A stretch of 64,000 bases of DNA from NCBI GenBank assembly GCA_016271365.2, contig CM057454.1:697577501-697641500 (forward strand), given 5' to 3'. The notes below the pieces were generated by a model. It searched no databases. It had not been told where the DNA came from and worked only from the letters and a program-made list of their open reading frames with translations. Below, piece after piece: positions 31,803 through 42,822 of the stretch. The translations under genes and the position numbers were made by a program. This DNA comes from Neoceratodus forsteri. Its lineage: Eukaryota > Chordata > Ceratodontiformes > Ceratodontidae. The stretch's first letter is position 1; every line of letters starts with the position of its first letter.

Positions 31803-32345
31803 GACATAAGAAGTCTATGTTGAAAATTGGTGGTAAAAATATGAAAAAAAAAACAAAGTTATAAGTGTATGTTGCAATTTTTCAATGCAAGATCGTAACT
31901 GTGGTAAGTTTAAATATTTTGACCCAAACTTTTTTTTAACATAGCCATTTTTTCACACTATCTCATGAATGTGACAGCTGCCATTTCTCAAATTCTACCC
32001 AAAATTAGTTTTACCACTTGTGGCACAAAATGATGTTTCACTCATTGTTTTATAAACGGCACCTGTCATGCTCAGAAGTGGCCATAAAAAGATTATGTTG
32101 AAAATGTGCTGTAAAAATGTGAAAAGCCAACTAAGTTAAGAGGAAACAAATTGTTCCAGCATTTACTCATAACTTTATTTTTTGAAGATTTTGGTCCCTA
32201 ATGCTCAACAAAGTCCTTATGTTATCCTACCTCATGAACACGGCAGGTGTCATTTTTCGTATCCCCTCCGAAACTTGTTTCCCCAGTAGCACAGCAAAAT
32301 CACCTTTCAGATGGGATTTTTAAAAATTCCACCTGTTTTGATTGC
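31803..32345 (+). repeat. Tandem array of about 280-bp monomers, right part
   Basis: Two monomers follow: 31803-32083 and 32084-32345. Both share with the left monomer the start CATAA(G/A)AAG.CTATGTTGAAAAT, the GTAAAAATRTGAAAA block, AAGTTA, a TTTGACCC/TTTGGTCCC block, TCATGAA(T/C)..GRCAG.TGTCATTT and TTTCCACWRGTGSCACA-like end. Divergence between monomers is high, so the array is old. Confidence 0.72.
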
Positions 32346-32916
32346 AACGTCAGATTACAATAAGTCTGTTTGACATTTGAGGCCAAAATGTGGGAGTCCA
32401 CTTAAAAGTAGATATTTCTTCTCAGCTGCGCTATCCTGGGTGCTTACAATCTAACAACGTGTTAAAGCAGAACACAACTGAAAATAAGATATGCATCTAA
32501 TCTGCTCTATCTTGGATAACTATATAGTAACAAGCATTTGTCAATGGCAGATGTTAGCTTGCTTCTATTAGCACTGGATGTGCAGGAATTAGATATTGCT
32601 GTCCCCAACAGTGCACATATAAGAGGAATGCAATGTAGTTAATAGAGCCTACCCAACACAGCGATGTCCATAGTGTGATCATTCCACAGTACATGGGCAA
32701 AGCCAGGCATACATTAAAACACAGCTGGATCACCCCAGTGCCAATGAGGTGCACAGGCTCTTTATGGGGTGACCCCTCTACTTAGGGTGGGACCAGCATC
32801 AGCTGGATGGAGGGTGCTTCCAGACAGCTTTGCATTTCACATAGGAGTTATGGTGACTGCATTACTGTGTGTCAATCACTGCGGTACAGTGTGTCAGGCG
32901 TTCATTTACATATCAT
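32346..32916. other. No recognisable feature
   Basis: Spacer between the tandem array and the CR1 nest. Nothing supportable. Confidence 0.35.
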
Positions 32917-35294
32917 AGAAACATAGAAACATAGACTTTGATGGCAGATAAGGACCGCTAGACCCATCTAGTCTGCCCATTTCCCTACCTACAGGATAGG
33001 CCGCAGATCCTAGTTAACCAACAGCATATTTCTTCCTACCCCCCACAAGAATTGCCTTATGTCTGTCCCATGCATTCTTGAATTCTCCCACAGTTTTAGA
33101 CCCACAACCTCCTCAGGAAGGCTGTTCCATGCATCCACTACCCTCTCTGTGAAATAATGCTTCCTCACTTTGCCCCTGAACCACCCCTCCTTCTATCATT
33201 AAATTGTGTCCCTTGTTCTTGCAAGTCTCTTTTTTTCTGAAAGGTGCTACCCTCTTGGACTTTGTTGATTCCACTGAGGTACTTAAAGTTTCTATCATGT
33301 CCCCCCTCTCCCTTCTTTCCACAAGGGTATACATATTAAGCTCCTTTAGTCTCTCTTCACTCTGACTTCTCTTGCAGACCCTGCACCATTTTGATTGCCC
33401 TCCTCCCGGACTGCCTCTATCCTGTCTATGTCCTTGCGGAGATGGGGTCTCCAGAACTGGACACAGTACTCCAGATGGCGTCTCACCAACTGTCTCTACA
33501 GAGGGATAACAACTTCCCGTTTTCTGCTGATGATGCCTCTCCCTATACATCCCAGTATACCCCCAGCCCTCCCTACTGCCTTCTCACATTGCTTGCTAAC
33601 CTTAAGGTCATCTGATATGATTACCCCCAGGTCCCTCTCCTTTTTTGTTGTTGTTACTACCTCCCCACCCATTGTGTATTCTTTCCCTGGGTTCTTGTTT
33701 CCCAGGTGCATTATTTTGCACTTCTTTGCATTGAATCCTAGCTACCATACTTCTGACCATTCCTCCAACCTTGCCAAGTCCCTTTTCATCCTTTCCACGC
33801 CTCCTTGTGTATCAACCCTGTTGCAGATCTTTGTGTCATCTGCAAAAAGGCATACTTTTCCTTCCAGTCCCTTTGCAATGTCACTGATGAAGACATTAAA
33901 GGACTGGACCCAATACTAAACCCTGCAGTACTCACTAGTAACCCCCTTTCTTCAGAGTGGACTCCATTTTGCAATTACCTTCTGTGTCCTGTTGTCCAGC
34001 CAATGTTTTACCCAGGCTACCACCTGGGTCCCACTCGAGCTGGTTAATATGACTATTAATATTTTGTGTGGGACTGTGTCAAATGCCTTGCTAAAGTCTA
34101 AGTAGGCCATGTCCACAGCCCCTCCCTGGTTTACTACTTTGGTCACCCAGTCAAAGAAATCTATTAGATTCTTCTGACATGACCTTCCCGCTGTGAACCT
34201 ATGCTGCCTTGGGTCTTGTGCTCCACTGGCCTCTAGGTACTCGACTATTCTTTCCTTCAGAAATGACTCCATCACTTTCCCTACCACAGAGGTCAGACTG
34301 ACAGGTCTGTAGTTTCCTGCCTCTGTCTTGGACCCACTTTTGTGAAGGGAATCACATCCGCTTCCTCCAGTCCTCAGGTACCACACCATCCTCCCATGAT
34401 TTATTAAAAGAGTAGCCAGTGGTTTCACTAGTTCCTCCTTAATTCTTTTAGAATTCTGGGGTGAATTCCATCAGGACCCATTACTTTGTCCACCTTCAGT
34501 TTAGGAGTTCTTGCAGAACCCTTTCTTCTGTGAAAGGACTGGGATTGACCCCCTATCAAGAGTGCTTCTGTTAATTGGATTAGCACTTCCCCTCCTCTTT
34601 TGTGAATACTGAGCAGAAATATTCATTCAGTATTCCTGCTTTTCACTGTCCCCTCTGCCCACCCACCGTTCATTCTATTCAGCCTCACTATCCCTCCCTT
34701 TGTCTTAATACACTCGCTGATGTACCTATAAAAGGTTTTATCCCCCTTCTTAACTGAGTTGGCTATCTTTTCCTAAGTTTGAGCCTTTGCTATTCTGACT
34801 TCCCTCCCTGCTTCCTTCTGCCTTAACTGGTACAGCTCTCTGTCCTGCTCCTTCTGAGTTTCCTTATACTTCTGAAATGCTATCTTTTTCTTCCTGACTT
34901 TCACAGCCACCTCTTTTGAGAACCATAGTGGCTTTTTCTTTCATTTTGATTTGTTTATTTGCTTCACACAAAGGCTTGTTGCCTCTGTGATGGCAGTTTT
35001 GATAATTCCCCATTGTTGCTGCACACCTCCTTCTAGCCTGTTTGCTAGTGCTTTTCTGAGGCACTCTCCCATCTTGCTAAAGTCAGCACTCCTAAAGTCC
35101 AGTACCCTCACTTTTGTATGGCTTGACTATGTAGCTGAGTTTAACGTGAACCACACTGTTTGATGGTCACTTGTCCCCAGATGGCAACCCACTTCTAGAT
35201 CTGAGATCCTTTCACTGCCCCCGTTTGAGAGTATGAGGTCTAAGATTGCTCCCTCACGAGTGGGTTCCGAAACTAGCTGTCTAATGCCTGCCAC
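32917..35294 (-). mobile_element. CR1-clade LINE, 3' half (outer element of CR1-in-CR1 nest)
   Basis: The 3' tail (TAGAAACATAGAAACATAG) is at 32917-32937 and ORF2 runs upward to the endonuclease C-terminus near 35280. The reading then stops at TGCCAC (35289-35294) and continues in register at 39520. The endonuclease end reads ILDLILSNGGSERISDLEVGCHLGTSDHQTVWFTLNSAT, in short pieces at 35127-35354 (SDH at about 35172). FADD is intact at 33835-33846. Frameshifts are frequent. Together with 39520-41390 it makes a nearly full CR1 of about 4.2 kb. Confidence 0.92.
33952..34428 (-). pseudogene. CR1 reverse transcriptase segment of the outer copy
   Basis: This 158-codon frame holds NYRPVSLTSVVGKVMESFLKERIVEYLE (in two pieces), RSCQKNLIDFFDWVTKVVNQ, and AYLDFSKAFDTVPHK, the fingers and first palm motif of the CR1 RT. 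The adjoining frames carry the FADD box (33835-33846) and thumb. The GFTAGRS block reads RFTAGRS. Neighbouring indels break the link to the rest of ORF2, so the polymerase is dead. Confidence 0.88.
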
Positions 35295-35562
35295 AGGAAC
35301 TTCCTGTTTAGGGGCAGGAAGTGAGTGATAACAGAACCACAAAGGACCCACCATCCTAGAAGGGTAAGAGTAGCTCTCCTGCCCCCTCTAGCTGCTGGAG
35401 GTCTGCCTCTGAGCAAGTAAGTGGTCTACTGCGAAATATAGGATATTCTTGTCTCAGAACAGGAAAATCAGGAGCTTAAAGGGCACACAGGCAGAAAGTA
35501 AGGAGAGAGAGAAAAAAACAGAGGAAAGAGTAGGACTGCAATCAGTTAAGGGGCCAGAAATG

Positions 35563-36425
35563 AACATGATTGAGTGGTGCAGTGCAGTGGCTGTGGAGCA
35601 GCAGTCTTCAGGAGAGTGTTCTGGAGGATGCGGTGTTGTCCCATCTGCAGGCACCTCTCTGGGCTGAGGAGGAGGTTGCTCATCTCAGGCTGAGTTGGCC
35701 AGGATTTGTGGGACCTCCTCTTTCATCCAGGGACCACCAGTGCCACTGCCCATTGCCTCAGAGGTTGCCAAGAAAGAGGTGGTTGGACCACAGTTGGCTC
35801 AGGGAGGGTGAGGGTGGTGGAACAGAGGTGCATCCCTCCCAATGTACCTCTCCACAATTCCTATGCCATTCTGGCAAAGTGTGGTTCCTCTATGGAGGCA
35901 CTCACAGTGGAGACCAAGGAGGATGCTGGGAACCTCCACAAAGGAGACCCACAGGAGGGTGGCAGGGGACCCTGCAGGGGAAGGAAACAACTCCTGGTGG
36001 GGGACTCCATTGTTAGGAAGGTAGAACCGGGGGAGGAAGGGGAGAGGGAGGTAAGGTGCCTGCCTGGCGCTGTTGCTTGCAGGGACAGGAAGCAAATCCT
36101 CAGGATTGCAGGAGCAGCTGCACAGGGAAGGGAGCTGGATGTCATTGTCCACCTAGGGACAAATGACCTGGCTAAGAAAGGGATTAGAGAAGTGAAGGAA
36201 GAGTTTGTGGAATTGGGGAGGGGACTTAGTCAAGTAGCATGCACGGTAACCTTCTCGGAGGTGCTTCCCATCTATGGCATAGGAGAGGCTAGGGTGTTCC
36301 ACACCATAGGATTCAATCAGTGGTTGAAAAACTGGTGTGGAGCTCAAGGATTAGCTTCATTGGGGACTGGGGTCCACCTAGAGTGATGCAAGCCTATACT
36401 GGCATGATGGGCTGCATCTGTCCGG
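35563..36425 (+). pseudogene. CR1 ORF1 with SGNH-esterase domain, frameshifted
   Basis: An N-terminal part (35563-35760) corresponds to the Cys-rich and coiled-coil segment that is better preserved in the outer copy. The esterase follows: LLVGDSIVRKVEP with GDSIVR at 36001-36018, CLPGA near 36060, DVIVHLGTNDLAKKGI with GTND at 36156-36167, and LPIYG near 36270. The last block DGLHL (36406-36420) lies in another frame after a shift near 36340-36390. So the Ser, Asp and His blocks are all present but not in one frame. ORF1 proteins of this clade bind element RNA; what the esterase acts on is not established. Broken, so annotated as a pseudogene. Confidence 0.86.
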
Positions 36426-36541
36426 GAGGGGAACCAGGATCCTAGGTGATAGGTTTAAATGCTTCATTGGCAAGCTTTTAAACTAGCCAAGGGGGGAGGC
36501 ACTGGAAATGAGCAGGAAAATCCTAGCCCCCCCAAATAATC

Positions 36542-37480
36542 ATGGTAGTAAGTGCAGCAAACACCAACATAGAGGTGTCGATAGGGAGAAGAGCAGGGGT
36601 AAATGGAGAAAGTGACAAAGGCAAGAAGGACAGGGATGGGGCAAAAGGGAGTAAGGCCATCAGGAAATGGAGGGTAATGAGTACCAATGCCCATAGTCTG
36701 GACAACAAGCTCCCTGAGCCGATGGCCTTAATGGAAGAGGGATGCCTGGATATCGTAGCAGTCATAGAAACATGGTACACAGAGAACCATGACTGGGATG
36801 TTAACATACCAGGGTATATAACCTACAGGAGAGACAGGCAGAGGAGAACATGGGAAGGAGTAGCTCTCTATGTAAAGGAAGGGATAAAAGCAACTGAACA
36901 AAAGAGTAAACAGAGAGGAGAGGAGGTACTGTGGGTCACCTTGGAGACTGGAAAGGGCACCACAATCTGCACAGGGGTTGTGTACAGACCCCCATGTCAG
37001 GGGGAAGGAATGGACAAGAATATGATAGAAGGCATACTTAGAATGGCAGAGAAAGGGGAGATACTGTTGATGGGAGACCTGAATATGCCAGATATTAACT
37101 GGAGCACATTTGCTGCAGCCACATCCAAACAGGGCCATTCTTGATGCCCTACAGGTGCAGGCATTAGACAGCTAGTTCGGAACCCACTCGTGAGGAAGCA
37201 ATCTTAGACCTCGTGCTCTCAAGCGGGGCAGTGAGAGGATCTCAGATCTAGAAATGGGTTGCCATCTGGGGACAAGTGACCATCAAACAGTGTGGTTCAC
37301 GTTAAACTCAGCTACAGAGTCAAGCCATACAAAAGTGAGGGTACTGGACTTTAGGAGTGCTGACTTTAGCAAGATGGGAGAGTGCCTCAGAAAAGCACTA
37401 GCAAATAGGCTAGAAGGAGGTGTGGAGCAAAAATGTGGAATTATCAAACTGACATCACAGAGGCAACAAGCCTTTGTGTA
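36542..37480 (+). pseudogene. CR1 ORF2 endonuclease domain (APE type), interrupted
   Basis: The domain reads MSTNAHSLDNKLPE (36677 on), IVAVIETWYTENHDWDV with the ETW block near 36767, GVALYVKEGI, TGVVYRPP near 36985, and LLMGDLNMPDINWS near 37066-37105. After a frame break at about 37140 it continues with GCHLGTSDHQTVWFTLN, SDH at about 37278. These are the N, E, D-x-N and S-D-H motifs of apurinic-like LINE endonucleases that nick the target strand. The break falls in the segment where the outer copy was itself cut by this element, and a stretch is shortened there. Confidence 0.88.
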
Positions 37481-37769
37481 AAGCAAATAAAAAATCAAAT
37501 GAAAGAAAAAGCCACTATGGTTCTCAAAAGAGGTGGCTGTGAAAGTCAGGAAGAAAAGATAGCATTCGGAAGTATAAGAAACACAGAAGGAGCAGGAGAG
37601 AGGCTGTACCAGTTAAGGCAGAAGGAAGCAGGGAGGAAGTCAGAATAGCAAAGGCCCAAACTGAGAAAAAAGATAGCCAACTCAGTTAAGAAGGGGATAA
37701 AACCTTTTATAGGTACATCAGCGGCGTGAAAAGACAAAGGAGGGATAGTGAGGCTGAATAGAATGAGCG

Positions 37770-39240
37770 GTGGGTGGGCAGAGGGACAGTGAAAAAGCAG
37801 GAATACTGAGCGAATATTTCTGCTCAGTATTCAAAAGGAGGGAAGTCGTAATCAGATTAGAAGCACTCTTGATAGAGGCGGTCGATCCCAGTCCTTTCAT
37901 AGAAGAAAGGGTTCTGCAAGAACTCCTAAAACTGAAGGTGGACAAAGCAATGGGTCCTGATGGAATTCACCCCAGAATTCTAAAAGAATTAAGGGAAGAA
38001 CTAGTGAAACCACTGGCTACTCTTTTTAATAAATCATGGGAGGATGGTGTGGTACCCGAGGACTGGAGGAAGGCGGATGTGATTCCCCTTCACAAAAGTG
38101 GGTCCAAGACAGAGGCAGGAAACTACAGACCTGTCAGTCTGACCTCTGTGGTAGGGAAAGTGATGGAGTCACTTCTGAAGGAAAGAATAGTCAGTACCTA
38201 GAGGCCAGTGGAGCACAGGACCCAAGGCAGCATGGGTTCACAGTGGGAAGGTCATGTCAGGCCAGATCTAATAGATTTCTTTGACTGGGTGACCAAAGTA
38301 GTAGACCAGGGAGGGCTGTGGACATGGCCTACCTAGACTTTAGCAAGGCATTTGACACAATCCCACACAAAAGATTAATAGTCAAATTAACCAGCCTGGG
38401 AATGGGACCCAGGTGGTAGCCTGGAAATAAAACATTGGCTGGACAACAGGACACAGAAGGTAATTGTAAATGGAGTCCACTCTGAAGAAAGGGGGGTTAC
38501 TAGTGGGGTACCGCAGGGTTCAGTATTGGGTCCAGTCCTTTTTAATGTCTTCATCAGTGACATTGCAGAGGGACTGGAAGGAAAAGTATGCCTTTTTGCA
38601 GATGACACAAAGATCTGCAACAGGGTTGATACACAAGGAAGCGTGGAAAGGATGAAAAGGGACTTGGCAAGGTTGGAGGAATGGTCAGAAGTATGGCAGC
38701 TAGGATTCAATGCAAAGAAGTGCAAAATAATGCACCTGGGAAACAAGAACCCAGGGGAAGAATACACAATGGGTGGGGAGGTAGTAACAACAACAAAAAA
38801 GGAACGAGACCTGGGGGTAATCATATCAGATGACCTTAAGGTTAGCAAGCAATGTGAGAAGGCAGTAGGGAGGGCTGGGGTATACTGGGATGTATAGGGA
38901 GAGGCATCATCAGCAGAAAATGGGAAGTTGTTCTCCCTCTGTACAGACAGTTGGTGAGACCCCATCTGGAGTACTGTGTCCAGTTCTGGAGACCCCATCT
39001 CTGCAAGGACATAGACAGGATAGAGGCAGTCCAGAGGAGGGCAACTAAAATGGTGCAGGGTCTGCTAGAGAAGCCGTATGAGGAGAGACTAAAGGAGCTT
39101 AATATGTATACCCTTGAGGAAAGAAGGGAGAGGGGGGACATGATAGAAACTTTTAAGTACCTCAGTGGAGTCAACAAAGTCCAAGAGGGTAGCATCTTTC
39201 AGAAAAAGAGACTTGCAAGAACAAGGGACACAATTTAAAG
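37770..39240 (+). pseudogene. CR1 ORF2 reverse transcriptase, interrupted
   Basis: In order: ILSEYFCSVF (37800), VLQELLKLKVDKAMGPDGIH (37910-37970), WRKADVIPLHKSGSKTEAGN (38065-38120), PVSLTSVVGKVMESLLKERIV (38129-38190), then after frame breaks YLDFSKAFDT near 38330. GVPQGSVLGPVLFNVF at 38502-38550 is followed by CLFADDTKICNRVDT with FADD at 38595-38606. LGFNAKKCKIMHLGNKNPG, LGVIISDDLKVSKQCEKAVG, and [11 protein letters not shown] (38957) follow. Active-site aspartates are intact. Breaks occur near 38200, 38300, 38420 and 38880. The C-terminal part extends to about 39400 (AWNSL-like and RHKAIL). Confidence 0.9.
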
Positions 39241-39516
39241 ATCGAAGGAGGGCAGTTCAGGGGCAATGTGAGGAAGTATTATTTCACAGAGATGGTAGTG
39301 GATGCATGGAACAGCCTTTCTGAGGAGGTTGTGGGGTCTAAAACTGTGTTGGAATTCATGAATGCATGGGACAGACATAAGGCAATTCTTGTGGGGGGTA
39401 GGAAGAAATAGGCTATTGGTTAACTAGGATCTGCGGCCTATCCTGTAGGTAGGGAAAAGTGCAGACTAGATGGGCCTTGCCGTCCTTATCTGCCATCAAA
39501 GTCTGTTTCTATGTTT

Positions 39517-39960
39517 CTATGCCACCTGTAGGGCATCAAGAATGGCCCTGCTCTTGGATGTGGCCGCAGCAAATGTGCTCCAGTTAACATCTGGCATATT
39601 CAGGTCTCCCATCAACAGTATCTCCCCTTTCTCTGCCATTCTAAGAATGCCTTCTATCATATCCTTGTCCATTTCTTCCCCCTGACATGGGGGTCTGTAC
39701 ACAACCCCTGTGTGGATTGTGGTGCCCTTTCCAGTCTCCAAGGTGACCCACAGTGCCTCCTCTCCTCCCTGTTTACTCTTTTGTTCAGTTGCTTTTATCC
39801 CTTCCTTTACATAGAGAGCTAATCCTCCCCCTCTTCTCCCCTGCCTGTCTCTCCTGTAGGTTATGTACCCTGGTATGTTAACATCCCAGTCATGGTTCTC
39901 TGTGTACCATGTTTCTGTGACTGCTACGATATCCAGGCATCCCTCTTCCATTAAGGCCAT
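39517..39960 (-). pseudogene. CR1 endonuclease N-terminal portion, open
   Basis: This 147-codon minus-strand frame is one of the cleanest endonuclease stretches here: DIVAVTETWYTENHDWDVNIPGYI (two pieces), GGGLALYVKEGIKATEQ, LWVTLETGKGTTIHTGVVYRPP, and EILLMGDLNMPDVNWSTFAAATSK. The upstream TNAHSL block lies just above in another frame near 39970-40010, and the SDH block is on the far side of the inner CR1. The insertion of the inner copy therefore cut this domain between DLNxPDxNW and SDH. Confidence 0.9.
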
Positions 39961-41390
39961 CAGCTCAGGAGCTTGTTGCCCAGACTACAGAGCATTGGTA
40001 CTCATTACCCTCCATTTCCTGATGGTCTTACTCCCTTTGCCCCATCCTGTCCTTCTTGCCTTTGTCACTTTCTCCATTTACCCTGCCCTTCTCCCTATCG
40101 ACACCTCTATGTTGGTGTTTGCCGACTTACTACTGTGATTATTTGGGGGACTAGGATTTTCCTGCTCCTTTCCAGTGCCTCCCCTGGCTGGTTTAAAGCT
40201 TGCCAATGAGCATTTAAACCTATCACCTAGGATCCTGGTTCCCTCCGGACAGAAGCAGCCCATCATGCCAGTATAAACTGCATCATTCCAGGTGGACCCC
40301 AGTCCCCAGTGAAGCCAAATCCCTGAGCTCCACACCAGTTTTTCAACCACTGATTGAATCCCATGGTTCGGAACACCCTAGCCTCTCCTATGCCATAGAT
40401 CGGTAGCATCTCCGAGTAGGTTATCATGCGTGCTACTTGACTAAGACCCTTCCCCAATTCCACAAACTCTTCCTGCACTTCTCTAATACCTTTCTTAGCC
40501 AGGTCATTTGTCCCTAGGTGGACAATGACATCCAGCTCCCTCCCCTGTGCAGCTGCTCCGGCAATCCTAAGGATTCGCCTCTGTCCCTGCAAGCCATGGC
40601 GCCAGGCAGGCACCTTACCTCCCTCTCCCCTTCCTCCCCCAGTTCTACCTTCCTAACAATGGAGTCCCCCACCAGGAGTTGTTTCCTTCCCCTGCAGGGT
40701 CCCCTGCCACCCTCCTGTGGGTCTTCTTTGTGGAGGTTCCCAGCATCCTCCTTGGTCTCCACTGTGGGTGCCTCCATAGAGGAACCACACTTTGCCAGAA
40801 TGGCATAGGAATTATGGAGAGGTACAGTGGGAGGGATGCACCTCTGTTCCACCACCCTCACCCTCCCTGAGCCCACTGTGGTCCAACCACTCCTCTTTCT
40901 TGGCAACCTCTGAGGTAACGGCAGTGGCACTGGTGGTCCCTGGATGGAAGAGGAGGTCCTACAAATCCTGGCCAACTCAGCCTGGAGATGAGCAACCTCC
41001 TCCCTCAGCCCAGAGAGGTGCCTGCAGATGGGACAACACGCATCCTCCAGAACATCTCCCTGAAGACTGCTGCTCACAGCCGCTGCACTGCACCACTCCA
41101 ATCATGTCTTATTTCTGGCCCCTTAACTGTTTGCAATCCTTACTCTTTCCTCTGTTTTTTTCTCTCTCTCTCTCTCTCCTTACTTTCTGCCTGTGTGCCC
41201 TTTAAGCACCTGATTGTCCTGTTCTGAGACAAGAATATCCTATATTTCACAGTAGACCACTTACTTGCTCAGAGGCAGAGCTCCAGCAGCTGGAGGGGGC
41301 CAGAGAGCTACTCTTGCCCTTCTAGGATGGTGGGTCCTTGGTGGTTCTGTGATCATTCACTTCCTGCCCCTAAACAGGAACTCCCTGCTG
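39520..41390 (-). mobile_element. CR1-clade LINE, 5' half (outer element of CR1-in-CR1 nest)
   Basis: This is the continuation of 32917-35294. It starts in the endonuclease (SRAILDALQ near 39530) and runs through the endonuclease N-terminus, ORF1 and 5' UTR to about 41390, where similarity to the inner copy ends. Combined length with the other half is about 4.25 kb, close to the 4.2 kb of the inner copy, so this was an almost complete element before being hit. The 5' boundary may lie further out, because a 59-bp duplicated segment follows at 41462-41834. Confidence 0.92.
40263..41101 (-). pseudogene. CR1 ORF1 with zinc-like, coiled-coil and esterase parts
   Basis: The N-terminus reads EWCSAAAV, then DACCPICRHLSGLREEVAHLQAELA (in two pieces, about 40965-41060). 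This is a CxxC pair followed by a heptad-like helix, as expected for CR1 ORF1 self-association. The linker is Arg-rich (QRLPRKRSGW). The esterase has GDSIVRKVE with GDSIVR at 40652-40669, then after a frame shift near 40580 ELDVIVHLGTNDLAKKGIREV (40480-40545) and LPIYGIGEARVF. At the DGLHL block (40250-40264) the histidine codon is changed to leucine, giving DGLLL, so the catalytic triad is lost even if the frame were whole. Confidence 0.86.
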
Positions 41391-41461
41391 TCAGTCAAAT
41401 CCTGTGCCTATAAAACTAGAACTAGCTTTGGGTGGAGGGAAGGGAAGGAGGGCAATATAGT

Positions 41462-41834
41462 CCAGCAGAGAAGTCCAGTCACACAGCAGTCCTTTCTCCT
41501 GGTGTCTTCTGCCAAGCTATTAGCAGAAACTTTCTAAGTCAGTCTTTAAATGTAGCTTCCTTCTAGCTAAGCCACTTCCCCTACTTACCAGATCTTTCTA
41601 AAAGTAATTTAAACCTCACAGCAGTTAAGTCCATTCAGTCACCTGAGATTTACACCTAGATAACTCTTCAGATACCCATTCAGTTCAGTTAACCCAAACA
41701 CACACTTTTTTTTTGTATGTTAGTTTTTTTTACCCTAAATTAATGGTCAAATACAAAAGTTCTTCTACTTTAGTCCCAGCAGAGAAGTCCAGTCACACAG
41801 CAGTCCTTTCGCCTGGTGTCTTCTGCCAAGCTAT
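41462..41834. repeat. 59-bp direct repeat, copies 314 bp apart
   Basis: CCAGCAGAGAAGTCCAGTCA and the following bases occur at 41462-41520 and 41776-41834 with one difference (T/G). They flank the 5' end of the outer CR1. They could be the edges of 5' UTR promoter monomers of a longer CR1, as seen in some LINEs, or a flanking duplication. A T-run and CA-rich sequence lie between them. Confidence 0.8.
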
Positions 41835-42689
41835 CGCACTGATGCACTTGCATCTTACCCTACCTGCTTTACACAGTGCTGCACACTGTCTCATCCATAT
41901 ACAGTTGTACTGTGTGCACCACATCTGTGTGTGCCTGAGCCCTGCCCTTGCTGCTGATCAGAGTGGCTCATAGCTGTTTGCTCTCCTATACCTAGAAACA
42001 TAGTCCCAGCTAATCTGCCCCAACCTGCCCTATGCACTTGTGTAGGCCTGTATGCTGGATGTCTGGTCTGCAGGGTACAGGGAGTGTGAGTACAACTCAT
42101 AGTCACTGCTTATTATGTACTTACATGGCACTGCTTTTGCATGTGCTGCATTTTCACATCTGGCATTCCCGCTGGTGTTGTGTGTCCCGTGCACTGTTGG
42201 GACTTTCTCTTTTGCAGCATGGTATGCTCATTAAATGGTACAGTACGCTACTGTTTGGGTGCACAGTGCTGTCTCTGGTATGCCACATACATTCCTTTGT
42301 GGCTATGTGACTACGTCCACCTGTGTGTGGCATGCTGGCCCATGTGTTGCCTGTGTATACTTTTGTGCATGTTACACCACACCTGTGTCCCTCATCATGT
42401 GTGCACAGCTGTCTGAGTCAGTGTGTTTCTTTCCATACATGCTCAGAATGTTGTATGAAGGTTGCAGGACGTGCTAATTCAGGAGGGGAGGGACACTCTA
42501 GTCCACTGCTAGGTCCAACTGCCGAGGATGTTGCTCAGGAGGGTGGAGAACAACACCAGAGCCATCAAGGACCTTCCAGCAGTGATACAGCACCAGCTGC
42601 AACACCTGCAACTACCACCCCACTAGCAGCTTCTTGATATCAGTCACTCGACATTGTTTTGGTTGATGGGTAGGAGGTAATGAGGGCCA
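41835..42689. other. GT-rich DNA without recognisable feature
   Basis: TG- and CA-rich words (for example near 42100-42420) open several frames rich in Cys and Trp. They have no family motif and I treat them as chance frames. Confidence 0.4.
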
Positions 42690-42822
42690 TTATGGAGGAG
42701 AAAGCAGACACAGAGCTGTGTGTTGCAGAGGGAGTCAGGAACAGAGAAAAACAGTTTTTCAGCTATATTACTGAAAAAATGAAAATAGATGGGGGAATAA
42801 TAAGGCTAGTTGTGGGGTTAGG

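Larger units (their letters stand above)
35295..39519 (+). mobile_element. CR1-clade LINE, near full length (inner element of nest)
   Basis: The 4225-bp copy begins AGGAACTTCCTGTTTAGGGG, aligning base for base with the 5' region of the outer copy (about 41387), and ends with TTCTATGTTTCTA at 39506-39519. It is flanked by identical TGCCAC hexamers (35289-35294 and 39520-39525), which meet correctly in the outer copy's endonuclease reading. It contains in order: 5' UTR, ORF1 with esterase domain, APE-type endonuclease, reverse transcriptase and 3' UTR. All reading frames are broken by a few indels and stops, fewer than in most copies here, so this is among the youngest elements in the window. 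Confidence 0.93.

Noticed and set aside
30771..32345. LTR pair around the L2 fragment
   Set aside because: The similar flanks are tandem satellite monomers; no TG...CA ends, primer site or gag-pol.
42032..42637. Cys- and Trp-rich frames near 42.0-42.6 kb
   Set aside because: GT/CA-rich composition explains them; overlapping frames are equally open.
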